In this document: piece by piece, positions 47,043 to 59,262 of the stretch
How the letters are laid out: every line of letters begins with the position of its first letter
Position numbering within the stretch: position 1 is the stretch's first letter
DNA from: Ulota crispa
Taxonomy: Eukaryota; Streptophyta; Bryopsida; Orthotrichales; Orthotrichaceae
DNA: 64,000 bases
Assembly (NCBI GenBank): GCA_963920765.1
Contig: OY987243.1
Location: 16,616,001-16,680,000, forward strand
Reading direction: 5' to 3'
Notes under the pieces: model-generated
Databases searched by the model: none
Told to the model about the DNA's origin: nothing
What the model saw: only the letters and a program-made list of their open reading frames with translations
Translations under genes and position numbers: made by a program

Positions 47043-47881
47043 AGGTCTAAAGGTAGGGTTTTTTTTATTTTGGTGGGTCTATTTCAAGAGAACTTTTATT
47101 GCCCACCAAAATTTTATTGATTGGATTTTAGCTAAGTTTTCATTATTGATTAAATTTGAAAAATTCCAGCATATTGTGAGTAGGAGGGCTTTGTATGGAA
47201 CACAACATTGATTATGTAATCTAAGCTATTTTGAATGCAGTCATTGACACTTTTATCATCAAAAAGTAAATTTGATTAGATTTACAAATTCAATCCAACC
47301 AATTAACAATAAACGTCTTATAAGGTAGGAACACCCATAAGCGTTAGTTCAAGGGTTTTGAACATGATAACTATTAATAAACATTTAGCAAATTATAGGA
47401 TCCTATTATGAACAGAAAAAAAAAGTTTGAACTTTCAAATGTATTATTTGGATACTGTGAGAATAGGTTGTGCATTTTTAAAGAGCAAATTGCCATTGCA
47501 CCCATAACCAACACTAAGGTTTACATGTTCACATGTTGTACATCCTTATAATTACATCTATTTCCTTCCCCAGATTTTCCAAGATTTTAGAAGTGATGGT
47601 TATGGGGACACTAAGGCTTATGGGTGTTCCTACCTTAGTCTAAGGGATTACTTGTTTGAAGTTATAAAAAGTTTTTTGCAAATTGATCATATACCTCTTC
47701 TACAAAGGTTTATGATTTGAGTAAATTGCTAATACCTCTTATTTGGAGGCAAAGTATTTTTGTAATGCATACAAAAGTATGCTTGTGGAATACTAAAAAT
47801 GTCAGATCTTTTCTTTACTATCTTGTAGTGTATACAGTGCTTGAATTGTGGTTGAAGCTTGTGTTTTAGTCCAACAACAAC
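47043..47881. other. Spacer, nothing recognised
   Basis: AT-rich. A possible imperfect inverted pair (GGTAGGAACACCCATAAGC near 47325 and GCTTATGGGTGTTCCTACC near 47617) may mark another short element, but I could not find a target duplication. Confidence 0.4.
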
Positions 47882-47884
47882 TAA

Positions 47885-48198
47885 GAGCATCTCCACCAGT
47901 GGCTTTGGCTTGCTCAAAGTGGATGAAAAGTAGCTAGGCCCCTCTCAAATCCCTCTCAAACTTTCTTATTTGGCAAGTTTAGCAAGCCACTCTCCAAGCC
48001 ACTATTCATGCTCTATTCACCTTAAGTTTAGTGAGCTTTATTCTTTACTTCCCTAAATAAGTGGTCAATTGCTTATTTATGAGGTGTGTTGCAGTGTAAG
48101 GCCACCTTTTCAAAGAACATGGGTGGAGATTGAGAGGCTTCAGGCCTCGCCATACCAAATGAAAAACTTTGAGCAAGTCTCTACCGGTGGAGATGCTC
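47885..48198. mobile_element. PIF/Harbinger-type MITE (GAGCATCTCCACC family), second copy
   Basis: The ends GAGCATCTCCACCAGTGG and, inverted, GAGCATCTCCACCGGTAG are flanked by TAA at 47882-47884 and 48199-48201. It is shorter than the copy at 19608-20044. Confidence 0.82.
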
Positions 48199-48201
48199 TA
48201 A

Positions 48202-50905
48202 GCTTAATCAAAGAAACAAATTTGATCATCTATGATAGTCTACTATTTCCTGAAAAAGGCCAACCACCAGACTTGGAAAAGTTTTAAGAAAATCCGCTGA
48301 AAAAAATCACGTGACTATCCAAAAAATCCCCCCCCCCCTCCAATGCTGTTGATCTACCAAGAAGTAAACCATTGCTGTTGATTGTCATCATGAGAAACAA
48401 TCTTGGCCATTGGTGCTCTGGGATACAAAATACAAATAATTATAATTATAATTATATATATATATATATATATATAAAAAATACAAATACAAAAAGTAGA
48501 TTTCAAGTATCCCATAATTTTTGTGAGCCAAACTGATGTCACACAAATACAAATATGGGGAGGGTGGGTTGCAGTTAAACACACCTGTCTCATTTTTTGA
48601 ACCAATGACAAAGTGACACGTGTACCCATTTTAGTTTTGTTTGAATGACATGTGTACCCCAATTGATTTCTCATGTGTACATGATTTTAATGATTTTTCC
48701 TTTTGTATTGATTAAATTGATTTTTCATTTATATACATGATTCTAATAATTTCTCCTTTTGCATATGCCCGCTCTATGCACTCAAAGACACATCCCACAC
48801 AACTTGTTATTGTGAATAATGGTTAATAAACTTGCTCGATTTCCACTACAATATACCTTCAAATAGAAATTATAACGCCACAACATTCACTATTTTTGCA
48901 CTTGGCTCAGTTTTCTTTGCACGGATATAGTTCAAAATTGGATTTTTTGATACATTTCTCTCTTTTCTAAACCCCCTTATGTCAATTTCCAAAGCAGATG
49001 TAGCCATGTTGGTGGCAATCATCTCCAATACAATTTTTTGTTTTTTTATTGCGTACAAGAGTAAGTGTATGATTTGTTTGTCCAAGCGTAGAATGTCAAA
49101 TTCAATTTTAATTTGTATATAAACAATGAGGACTTTTTCTAATATTGTATTTAGTGCAATCCTTTCTAATTTTGTTGAAGCACGAATTATTTTTAAGAAA
49201 CCGACACAAACAATATCCACCTCCAAAGCTACAGATGTGTTATTGAAAGTAATCAAAATTGTTGAAAGGGATTCATCAAAGTTTGCTAGTGATGATGGTC
49301 CATGCACAATTCAGAATGGAAAAAATTAAATCATCTAAAGCAGTCTAGTTACAAGCTTTGAATATGTGATATTAGTAATCTAGAACTTGATTTAATTGTC
49401 AACTATTTAGAATGACTTTTCACATTTTAAATACATCTAACCACTTATTGGAAACATTTGCCAACGTATGTACCAAAAAAACTCAATAATTCTCTAAAGT
49501 TACTAAAAGCCCATGAAGGGGCTCAATGTGATAAAAAAAATCTTTTGTTCAAGAGATTAGAAGCAACCTTTCAAATGTTAAGGCATTGAGCATCTCACTA
49601 TTCAAAAAAGGTCTTGGTCGGTGAAAGAGGCATTAGAACAAAAAATAGTATATATTAAGTACTAAAAATGTGGTTATTTCAATGAGTACTACATTACGTT
49701 AAAACATCACCATTACTTTTGAAAGTTTACTTTATAAGTTTTTCATTTGATATTTACATAAATACCCCTAAAAGAATTTATAAAGTACAAATAACCCTTA
49801 GTTCGATGCAAATAAGGTAACAACTTGTATTTACGGTCAATTTTCTTGCATTGGTGCAACTGAGAGTGGTGCAACTATGTCTCATGATACTCATCTATGC
49901 AAGTTCAAAAGAATTTATATAGATTTATGTTTTAAGAAACATGCCTTCCAAATTAAAGTGCAATGTCATGAACATTCATCAATGTGATAACGTGACATTG
50001 TTTTTTCAATTTTAATGAATGCTTAACGTGCAAGGAGTTTTCTTTTGCTCTTCTGAAAAACATGCATACTATTTTTTTTGCACTAATTTCATACAATTTG
50101 CTTCGAGCTTGAAAACACTATAAACGTATCTCAAATTGGTGAATGCAAATACAAGGTGTTACATAATCATATAGCATGTATCTATATTTTCAGGACATCT
50201 AAATAACAATTTTCTGTGAACTTATTTTTTTCCTATTATCTAGGAACATATCATTTACCTCCACATTTGATAGCACAATTTTTTTTGCTTAGTCCCATCT
50301 AAAATGCAATAAGAATAATATTCTCAAGAATTTTGACTAAACTGGGGACATTGGCATCAATACTTTGCATATAAGTTGTGATTTATATGGTTGGCGGGTT
50401 TGGAGATTAGCATATATTGTATAGCAGTCTTCATCATTTTTTGAGGTTTTTACAATTGAATATTGCAATTTTGGCACTTTGAAGTGGATAACATTATTTT
50501 GTGGGTGTAAAACAGTGAGCCAGGAGCGGTGGGCCAAGAGGCGCTTGTTTGAATATATCAATATGTGAGATTTAACAGCACTCTTGAGTGTGCAAACTTT
50601 AAGTAATCACAAACACAAACAAGTGCTTATGTAGTACTAGATTCAACTTCTGTCTTCAATGATGTACAAGCGGTTCCCCATTTTATGAAAGTGGACTTCT
50701 ATATTGTAATTCATTCAAACTTTCCATAATTTGTACGAGAGGTTTTTCCTTTTTATAATAGTAGATTTTGACTTTGTAAACTCATTCAAATTTTATGTAT
50801 TCAACCATGGTGTTTAGTTGATGCATAGTTTTTAGAACTTAAAATACCTTATTATACAACATATATTAATGCATGAACAATATCATGCAATTGTATCAAT
50901 GTTGC
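48202..50905. other. Spacer with a TA microsatellite, no gene
   Basis: An alternating TA run lies at about 48450-48476 and a C run at about 48328-48337. Open frames here are short and lack known domains. Confidence 0.4.
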
Positions 50906-51320
50906 TTAACCCTTTAAGGACCGGTCGACCTGTTTGTGGTTGATTTTGACTCTTTTCAGTTTGTAGAAAGAGCATGTCAAGGAATTTGATGACATGGCAA
51001 AGGGGACGGGTATGGAGAATTGGAAAGTGAAGAGTTTAGGACAATAATCAAGCCAATCTAAGGTGGCATGTGACTAGAGGGTTGAAAAAACTTAAAGAGT
51101 AGTAGCTGAAAATACACCAATAAATATGCAAAAAGATGGCCATAACAACTAAAGAGTGAGCATAAATCATGATGCATATTACTAAACCCTCCAAGATACT
51201 TCCATCTGTATGGTCAGATCTGTCATAGACATCCTTATTCAAAAATTTGAAAATTTCTCCCAAATGGCCATACAAAGAATTGCCCACCCCCCAAATCAAC
51301 CACGGTCCTCAAAGGGTTAA
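50906..51320. mobile_element. TIR element with TTAACCCTTTAAGGACCG termini
   Basis: The left end is TTAACCCTTTAAGGACCG and the right end inverted is TTAACCCTTTGAGGACCG, followed on both sides by GTGGTTGATT or a close variant. No target duplication was recognised. The termini resemble those at 6660, 35935 and 56580. Confidence 0.6.
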
Positions 51321-51978
51321 TAAGTATTGAATTATGCATGAATAATGTTAAAATGATGTTATCAGAGAATGGTTGGTGATTTAACATGGAAACATAGTTG
51401 GTACAATATTGTATCTTGATTACTTGTTTAATAAGCATTGATTTTCAGAATAAACCTAGCATTGACTTAGAAATGGAAAAATCACACTATTTTAATGTTG
51501 CCACAACATCATTTGTTTATAAGTACAAAAAAAATTGCATCACTTAGTATTGAATTATCGTTGCTTTAATGTGCATTGTCTAAGCAATGACATAGTGCCA
51601 AAAGGTACATTAAATTTACATTGGAGTCTATTGTAATCAAACCAATAGTAAGTAAATACTAACTCCATGGGGTCTAAAATCCAAATATGCCATTTCAACA
51701 AAGTTGACATTCTCAATGGACCTCAATGGAACCCATTTCTGTACAAGCAGCAGTTACTCATTCGATTAAAAAAACAAGAGGTAACTATACTAGTTTCCTT
51801 AATGTGGAACTGCTTTGGTATTACAAAATTGCTTTAGTGAAATGTTGCCCTTTTTACTCTTGATTAAGGTTGATCCAACCATTAACGGGTACATTTGGTA
51901 ACATGAAAGCACAATGTCGTTCTGGAAATTAGTACCCTTGCCATCTTGCAACTAACTACAATTCATTTTAATGTCAAC
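51321..51978. other. Spacer, nothing recognised
   Basis: AT-rich with no gene or definable element. Confidence 0.4.
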
Positions 51979-52247
51979 AACACCATATTAGGTAAAGTCG
52001 GCAAAAGAGTACATTCTAGGACTTTTGAAGGGTTCCCTAAAAATTTGAGGTGATCACCTCAAACTGAGTTATAGTGTTTTTTTTGGCACACGTGTCTTTA
52101 CCTGAGAGGAGAAATTTGAGAGGGAAAAAAATATAATGATTTAGACTAAATATAATACCTTTGAATTTGGTCTAAGGTAACGTTTTGAGTTTAAGGTGGA
52201 GTACAAAATGGTACCTCCGTTTTTCCCAATTTACCTAATATGGCGTT
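51979..52247. mobile_element. CCATATTAGGTAAA-type MITE, copy 1
   Basis: The left end AACACCATATTAGGTAAAG and the inverted right end AACGCCATATTAGGTAAA match closely. The interior has GAGGTGATCACCTC. Related copies are at 53427, 54838 and 56106. Confidence 0.65.
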
Positions 52248-53426
52248 CAACACTCGGACAAAAATTTCACAAATTAGGGCAAAAGTGAGATGAGCGCTGA
52301 CTTTCACAAGGACGAAAATGGTGAGGAGAGACGAGGGGTCGGTTTAAAGTACAAGATATTAGCATTTTTTTGCGCATGCCTTGCAACTTTTTATGGAATT
52401 TTGCCATTTTGATGAAAGTGCTGATCACATGTGGCTTGGTATGTAATGTACTTCGACACAATAGCTCGACTTCCACGTCACCTAGTCCATAATTTCCACT
52501 GATGCTACAAAACAGAGTTCAACAGACAGTACAACGCAAGCTGAAGAACACTCTTGTAAATAATGGTGAGGACTGAGAAACCATACCACAAATCCACTTC
52601 CCTAATATTATCACAAGCAAGCATCAACAACAAATGAATTCAAACCATAGTTTGGCCGGGAGTTAGGCAAGCTACATTCTCACCTTACCAAGCTTTTTGC
52701 AGGCTCGTTGCCTTAACGATTCTAAGCCTGCTGTGAATGTGTGAATGTATACAGTACTGTACATACATACCCGACCAGCTCGTAGTCGAAAGGCGGTGCT
52801 GGAGAAATATTTTCTTGATGAAAGTTACTGAAACGGTTGCATCTTCAATTTCAAAAGAACCCTTCGGTTTCCCCAGCTTTCGAATAAGAACGCTAAAATC
52901 CTTGCATTACAGAAGGCGAAAGGTTCTGACCTGAGTAAAAGGGTCATCGATGGCCGGTGTCTGTACAGATCCGCCATTATCTTGCAGTACGACATGCGAA
53001 TTTAGGTGAAGTCGATCATCTGTTCATGTCAATCCATGATGTTCGAACTAGGTCGCAACCACAACCGAAATATTTTTGGAGAAGTCAGAGAAAAACAAGG
53101 CAAATGGCAGTCCAGGTCGTCACTTTCTTTTGTATCAGACGAGACTCCTATCGGCTTTTTCAACATTTGCGCTGGTGAACCTCTCGGAGTTTTCTAAGGA
53201 AATGGTGACCTGCGTCCTCTTAAAGTGTCCCATACATCAGAAAGACGTGCACAATGATTGGCCTCTCACTCAGCGTAGGCCATGTGAGTGGTGACCCATT
53301 GTGATCTACTCATGGCATCTATCCCGAATGCTGGAACTCTTCGTCAACTCCAAATCCCTACTTTATTTTTGTTGTTGTAGAAACTAGAGAGGCTTTGAAC
53401 ATGATTTTGTTTCCAGAAAAACAATG
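52248..53426. other. Spacer, somewhat GC-richer, no gene recognised
   Basis: Between 52700 and 53300 base composition is nearer coding DNA and overlapping short frames occur in several phases, but none shows a known domain or a supported splice pair. Confidence 0.35.
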
Positions 53427-53704
53427 AAACGCCATATTCGTTAATTTGGGAACAAACCCTGATTTTGGGAATAAATTAGGTTTAAGGTGATCACCTTAAA
53501 TTAAGTTCTAGGTTCAAGCAACGTTTTTTTGGGTACATGTTCCCTCACCTCAAAGGAGAAATTTGCGAGGGACAAAATCTCAGTGGTTCATGCCAAATTT
53601 GATATCTTCAAATCTAGCATTTAAACATTAGAAAAAGAAACGTTGAGTTTAAGGTGAAGTATAATTTGGGAATCTGGTTTTCCCAATTTAATGAATATGG
53701 CGTT
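53427..53704. mobile_element. CCATATT-type MITE, copy 2
   Basis: Ends AAACGCCATATTCGTTAATTTGGG and, inverted, AACGCCATATTCATTAAATTGGG. The interior shares AAGGTGATCACCTT and GAGTTTAAGGTG with copy 1. Confidence 0.7.
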
Positions 53705-53866
53705 ATAGACCTTTCTCCAATGAGAGAGCTTTTTTGTTTTTGCTTTACATTCACTATAGAGTTGCCATACCATTTTGGAGTCAAAACTTCCAAAAGTGCA
53801 GATATTGATAGGTCAAACGGTGATATGGGGATTTGGGACATAGTGTGAACAATGTTGTCATGGTAA

Positions 53867-54382
53867 GGGCATCTGTAATGGCATCGGGAAAAACCCCGGC
53901 AACGGTCCCGGCAATGCAATCAGATCTTTTAATAGAATGTGAATTTGACCATAATTTTTTAGTGATTTGAAGGGTATTGAAAATATTATTGTGAAAACGT
54001 GATAATATTTGGGTTTGGACATTGACTAACTTAGACATATCCCATCAAGTGTTAGCTAACTTCCAAATCACTTAGAGGCCCCTCCAAATCAAACCTAAAT
54101 AAGGAAATTTTTGTAAAGGGGTTGATAAATGGTTGGCAATTTACCAACCCCTTTATAAAAACTTCCTTATTTAGACTTGATTTGGAGGAGCCTCTAAGTG
54201 TTTTGAAAACTAATTAACACTTGATGGGATAAATTTAAGCTAGTCAATGTCCAAACCCAAATATTATTACGTTTTCACAGTAATATTTTCAATACCCTTC
54301 AAATCACTAAAAAATTATGGTCAAATTCACTGCGTTGCCGGGACCGTTGCCGGGGTTTTTCCCAGTGCCATTACTGATGCCC
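53867..54382. mobile_element. Long foldback MITE, PIF/Harbinger-type ends
   Basis: The ends GGGCATCTGTAATGGCA and, inverted, GGGCATCAGTAATGGCA are flanked by TAA (53864-53866 and 54383-54385). Nearly the entire 516 bp is palindromic, with two arms of about 250 bp. A 20-bp stretch (ATCAGATCTTTTAATAGAAT) is present in the left arm only. GC-rich blocks near both ends (AACCCCGGCAACGGTCCCGG) contrast with the AT-rich core. Confidence 0.9.
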
Positions 54383-54385
54383 TAA

Positions 54386-54837
54386 CATTAGTTTCATAAG
54401 CATCATACAGTAGGTCTAGTGTAGATATGCTGATCGTCCTTCATTGTACTGATTGGACCCTTCTGTTCCACATCCGATGGACCACCACCTTGTACTTCAA
54501 ATCTCCTGAAACGGAATTACTTCCTCGCACTAGTTAAATCCTGCTTTACTGACAATCCAGAGTTATGAGGAATGCTATACTGTGAGCGGGTGAGCTGTAA
54601 ACCTAATATTTTTTTTTTGTCAAAGTACTAAATTTATTGTAATCTGCTTTATAGTTGTGCATTTTAAACTTTCCTTTCTTGAAAAATTTGTCATTTTTTT
54701 AGTTTTTCATTAATGTTGAACTTAGAAACGGTTCCAGCTCATAGAATCTTGGCTCACCCATGAAAGCTCACCATTTTATGCTCATAAAATAGCATTGTCC
54801 TTGTAGTCATCATCACCACTAGAATGATAAATTGCAA
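54386..54837. other. Spacer, nothing recognised
   Basis: No gene or element end seen. Contains a poly-T run near 54610. Confidence 0.4.
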
Positions 54838-55120
54838 TAAATATCATATTAAGTAAATTGGAAAAAACAATACATTTTAGGACTTTCACTATTTCTGCTG
54901 TTATGTATATGGTAGCATATCACAAAAAAAAAACATGCATTTTCTTATACAACAGTGAAGTCTCATTGATGGCCTTCAAGAACTTCAATAATTATAAATT
55001 TTGAGCAATAGATATGCCTACACTTATTGCTGTAAGATTGAGGACTTATTGATGTAAAATTGAGGTGGAGTACAAAACGGTCCCTCCAGTTTTTCCAGTT
55101 AACCTAAATAATATGGTGTT
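54838..55120. mobile_element. CCATATT-type MITE, copy 3, diverged
   Basis: The left end is ATATCATATTAAGTAAATTGG. The right end inverted is AACACCATATTATTTAGGTTAACTGG. The right part keeps GAGGTGGAGTACAAAACGGTCCCTCC, as in copy 1. Confidence 0.5.
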
Positions 55121-56105
55121 AATACATAATTATTCTATCACCGGAGGGAATTCCTGCAAAGTATCTCTACATTATTTCTTCGGTCCTAGCGTTTAGCACA
55201 TATTGCAACATATCAAAAATGAACTGTGGCATTGCATCATAAAAGGAGGTCGTCGAACATAGCTCAAGTTAACCGTCTAGTCCTCAAGAATACCTCCTGT
55301 GAAGAATCCATTTCCTGTCTGGGATTAGTTGGATGTTGCATATGGCCCTTGAATCTTGCACAGGGCTCTTTAGAAACCATCACTTCTAATTGATAGAATC
55401 ACAAGATAGAATTACTCCCCTTTTGACAAGCTTGTTCAGAAAGTGGTAAGTGCAGCATTGAACATGGCAAATCCATCTGTGGAGATATTGGCTTCCAGGT
55501 CAGCGTGTGTTAGATTTAAAGGGGCTTTGCAACACCATGCTTATTACCTCAGAGGCTCAGACACACGGGATTAAAGAGAAGGGCAACCTACTGCCACATG
55601 TTCATACAAGCTGTTTTAGAAGATTTTGTCTTCAAAAAAACATCATATGTGCATAGCAATGAACGCTTGATTTATCAAACATAATAAAGGTACGTTCTCG
55701 TTTAATTTAGTTGGAGTTCTAGTGCAAGTCTTAGGAAATAGTGTAGGTACATCTTTGGATTAGATTTGGTTTTGTTAACATCTCCCTTAACACCATGTGT
55801 GAACATATCTTATGTGCATACAATCAATTGTATAACGATCATTTTATTACAGTTGGACACAAGTTCTAGGTTTTTGCCCCAGAACCCTTTGTGAGTATCA
55901 CATGATACTTACTGTACATCTTTACATCCTGGGAGCTTGAAACCCCAGATTCCCAGGTGAGAATAGAGTTACATACAACTTGAAAACTAAGTTGTTGCTA
56001 CACTGCTGGCCTAGGTACCAAGTACATTACGAACTTTGTCAAATTGGTAAAGAAAATTGATTCAAGGAAACGGCCCTCCAATTGTCTAAACACCTAGAAA
56101 GCAAC
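55121..56105. other. Spacer, nothing recognised
   Basis: No convincing gene, repeat boundary or RNA gene. Confidence 0.4.
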
Positions 56106-56242
56106 ATTAAGTAAACTGGAAAAAAATGCAATTTTGGGACTTTTGGGTTTTAAGTTCCTTAAAGAGTATCCAATGAATACTCTTTAAAAAACTCAAGAAT
56201 TCTAAATTCTCAAAAATGCATTTTTTCCCAATTTACTTAATA
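56106..56242. mobile_element. CCATATT-type MITE, copy 4, short hairpin form
   Basis: ATTAAGTAAACTGGAAAAAAATGCA and its inverse TGCATTTTTTCCCAATTTACTTAAT close a 137-bp hairpin. Its ends match the inner TIR of the family. Confidence 0.55.
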
Positions 56243-56356
56243 TCCCATTCTAGGAGTCCAGAGAGCTCTAAACTAGTCACTTTATCTTTGAAGCTATTTT
56301 TATTGAAAAAGAACATAAGTCAAACTTCTTTTTGTTTCTTAGCACTTAAATGACCA

Positions 56357-56580
56357 AGCAACCCTTTGCGACCAATATAATACAGGGTGTTTTTCTTGTA
56401 TTTGGAGTGCATCCACACCTTTATTACATTTGAGATCAACAAAGAAATTAGAATATATATCAATGCTATTCTAGTGAGGTAGTCAAGATCTCAAATTAAA
56501 ATTTTTTGTTGGTAGCAAATGCTAGTTATACAGCAGCGTCCATAGTATGTATTATAGTAGCTCGGTCCTTTAAGGGTTAA
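56357..56580. repeat. Relative of the nested element at 6660-6894, inverted
   Basis: CTTGTATTTGGA, CACACCTTTA and ATTTGAGATCAACAAAGAA occur here in the same order as on the complement of 6700-6850. The right end CGGTCCTTTAAGGGTTAA matches the terminus of that element. Confidence 0.6.
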
Positions 56581-58931
56581 AACACATTATGAAGTTTATA
56601 TTGCAAGGGATTATTATGTTTGATTGGATTTGATTGCATTGTTTTGCAAGAGAGGAGGAGCAAACCACTTTAACACTCAAAGTCTTGGGTATTTTTGAGA
56701 TGAAAATTGCTAAAAATTGTATCTTTCTACAAAATCACCTTGTAGTGAGTTTTGGGTGATTTTTTATATATTGGCCATACAAAAACATATAGATTTCACA
56801 CAACACACTGCAAATGGTGGGCAATGCGAAATCCACATGTTTTGTTTGACCACTGTATGTTTAACCAATTTTGAAATAAATTGGTTTATACTACAATTAT
56901 TAAGTCAATACCCTAAATCCTTGCCATTTACATGACCTTTACCATTTACAATATCATAACACTCTAAGATGAGGTTTGTTCATTTTTTTGGCTTTGCCAA
57001 AAGGAGAAAAATATGATTTCAAGTTCTTGTAATTTTAATTTGAGTGCTAATGTGACTTGTATGGCTTTAGAGTATGTTGTACAAGTGTGTTAAGAATGAG
57101 GGAAATATTCAAAGTGGTTGAAATTATTTACCTTAGCTACCCAAATTGCCCCTTGTTCAAAGTAAATGACATAAAATGACATTTTGAGGCATGAGCTTAT
57201 ATCCACAACTTGAATTGTTGCAAGAGAATTTAGGTATGAAAACACTTAGTGAAACATATGTCCACTTTGAAATCTCACAAAAATCCAACATACATTACAC
57301 CATGACCAAAGAGGGCATGCTCAAATTAAAAAAGAACTTAAAATTTCAACATATGGCTTTTAAGGTAATGAACCATATAAGATCCTAGTTTATAAAGTTT
57401 GGAGTCTTTTGTAAATTTGTTTAGACAATGAAAACTAGCACAAAGTATTTGTAAAGAGATTGTGAAGTGCAATTTCCTATCCTTAGTTTTCTTTCATCAA
57501 ATAGAAAAAATATGAAGTTCAACAAAAATAATGCTTATAAGGAAACTTCAAAGTTCTAGTAACTACACTCCATACTCAACAAATAATCTCTTATATGCAC
57601 TATTGGATCATCTCTACAATTTTATAGACTAACTTGTTCATTCACAATTTAATTTTGAAAACATACTTATAATCATAACAAGAGATCTTAACACAATATT
57701 CACCAATTTAGGAAAATGTAATTTTAGAGCTTTTGGGATTTATGTTCTTGAACAAAGATTTAGTGTGTTTCTTCAAAAAGGACTCAAAGATCATACTTGA
57801 GATTTAAAAGAATTGACAATAAGAGGTCATGGTGAATTGATTTGAAACTAATGAATTACATAAGATCTTGCATCTTTGCATCCACAAAACCATAGAACTG
57901 GCTCCTAAGGACATATTTACATGAAGACATGTTGGAAGAAGGTAAGCAATTTAGAACTTAAACACCATAGAGCTCAGCTCTCTAGGACTCAATTGTGCAT
58001 TCAATAAATAAAACTAATATATGGGTATTTGTTAGAAGATTGAGAAAAATAAAAAATTTTAAACCTTAACTTGGAAAATAAGTATAAAAAAATATCATAT
58101 GAATATATTGCAAACAAATGACTTGGAAGGAATAAACAATTTTCTAGTTGCAAGTTGCATTTAGTGATAGGAAAACCAATCCAGAGTTGTATGACCATAT
58201 TTATATGTTTTTGTGAGAGCTTTTGGCAATACTTGTGGGTTTAATTGGCATGTTTTTACAACAAAACCAATTAGTCTAATTTTTAAAATGGAGTTTCATT
58301 TCCCTGCATAAAATATCTTCCTAATTATTTTTTTAGTGAAAATTTGTTTCTATCTAAAATACAAAATTCCCTTTACAAAATTTTGCAATTATATATTGCA
58401 AGCTATTGATTTTTGTAGAATTCTCTTGTTGCATAAATTGATTTTGAATTTATTCTTTAAAAAAAGTTTTGTGCATTTGACAATTGATTTGTTTTGAGTG
58501 GGTTGCTTTAATTTCAAATCATTTTATTCAATGTTTGATTATGTGTTTTGTATAAATCAACCACAATTAGATTTTTCGAGTAGGAAATGTAATTATCCAC
58601 CGTTCCATATTTAGTAATTGTATCCTTTGTTTATCACACATCCTACCACAGTAAAAGTTTACTTCAAAAATCCCTTACAAGTAGCCTTTACAACAAAGGT
58701 GTCATTCTTATTTCATTGGCTCCTACAAACCGGCCCCTTCGAAAGTTTGCTCCCTGCTAGGTTGAAACTCTTCCTTTCTTCTTTGAAGAAGGGCATAAAT
58801 GATACCTCTTCCATTCCTCCACAAATTGATACGTCACCTTTCAACTTAAAATAATAATTTAGCAAAATGACATTGTTGTACACATTACAGTAATTGTAGT
58901 CGGTGATAGACATTTTCGTTTTGGTTTCTAA
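56581..58931. other. Long AT-rich spacer, nothing recognised
   Basis: A half-terminus of the CCATATT-type family (CACCAATTTAGGAAAATG near 57700) is the only repeat trace seen. No gene. Confidence 0.4.
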
Positions 58932-59259
58932 GGCCCGGTTCAGACTAGCGTCCAGCTAAGACAAGAAAATTGTCTCCTCGTCCGGTGTTTCTGTGGATAG
59001 AAATTTTTCTGAGTAATTGCATGTCATCCAAGAGTGTGCTTCTACCGGACAAGTTTGGTACCACCCTTGGAGCAGGCCCCAAAGCTTCACTGTCTTGGCC
59101 GCTGACGTGGCTATTTAGGGTGGCCCCCACGGTGGTGAAGATGGATGTAAAAGTGTTAAACAAACTCGCAGTCTGAACCCAACAGCGGAGAAAAGCCAAA
59201 TTTCAACCAATCACGTTTGAGAAATTTTTGACTGGCCGGACGCCAGTCTAAACCAGACC
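58932..59259. mobile_element. PIF/Harbinger-type MITE (GGCCCGGTTCAGACTAGC family), second copy
   Basis: The ends GGCCCGGTTCAGACTAGCGTCC and, inverted, GGTCTGGTTTAGACTGGCGTCC are flanked by TAA (58929-58931 and 59260-59262). It is inverted relative to 18939-19237. It shares the GCGGCCAAGACAGTGAAGC segment on the minus strand. Confidence 0.85.
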
Positions 59260-59262
59260 TAA

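Noticed and set aside
52700-53300. Overlapping short plus frames suggesting an exon
   Set aside because: No domain and no splice pair could be supported. Composition alone is not enough.
53880-53905. CCCCGGCAACGG considered as a tRNA-Asp primer-binding site of an LTR element
   Set aside because: It is part of a 516-bp palindrome with TAA-flanked inverted ends and has an inverted partner near 54345. No LTRs are present.
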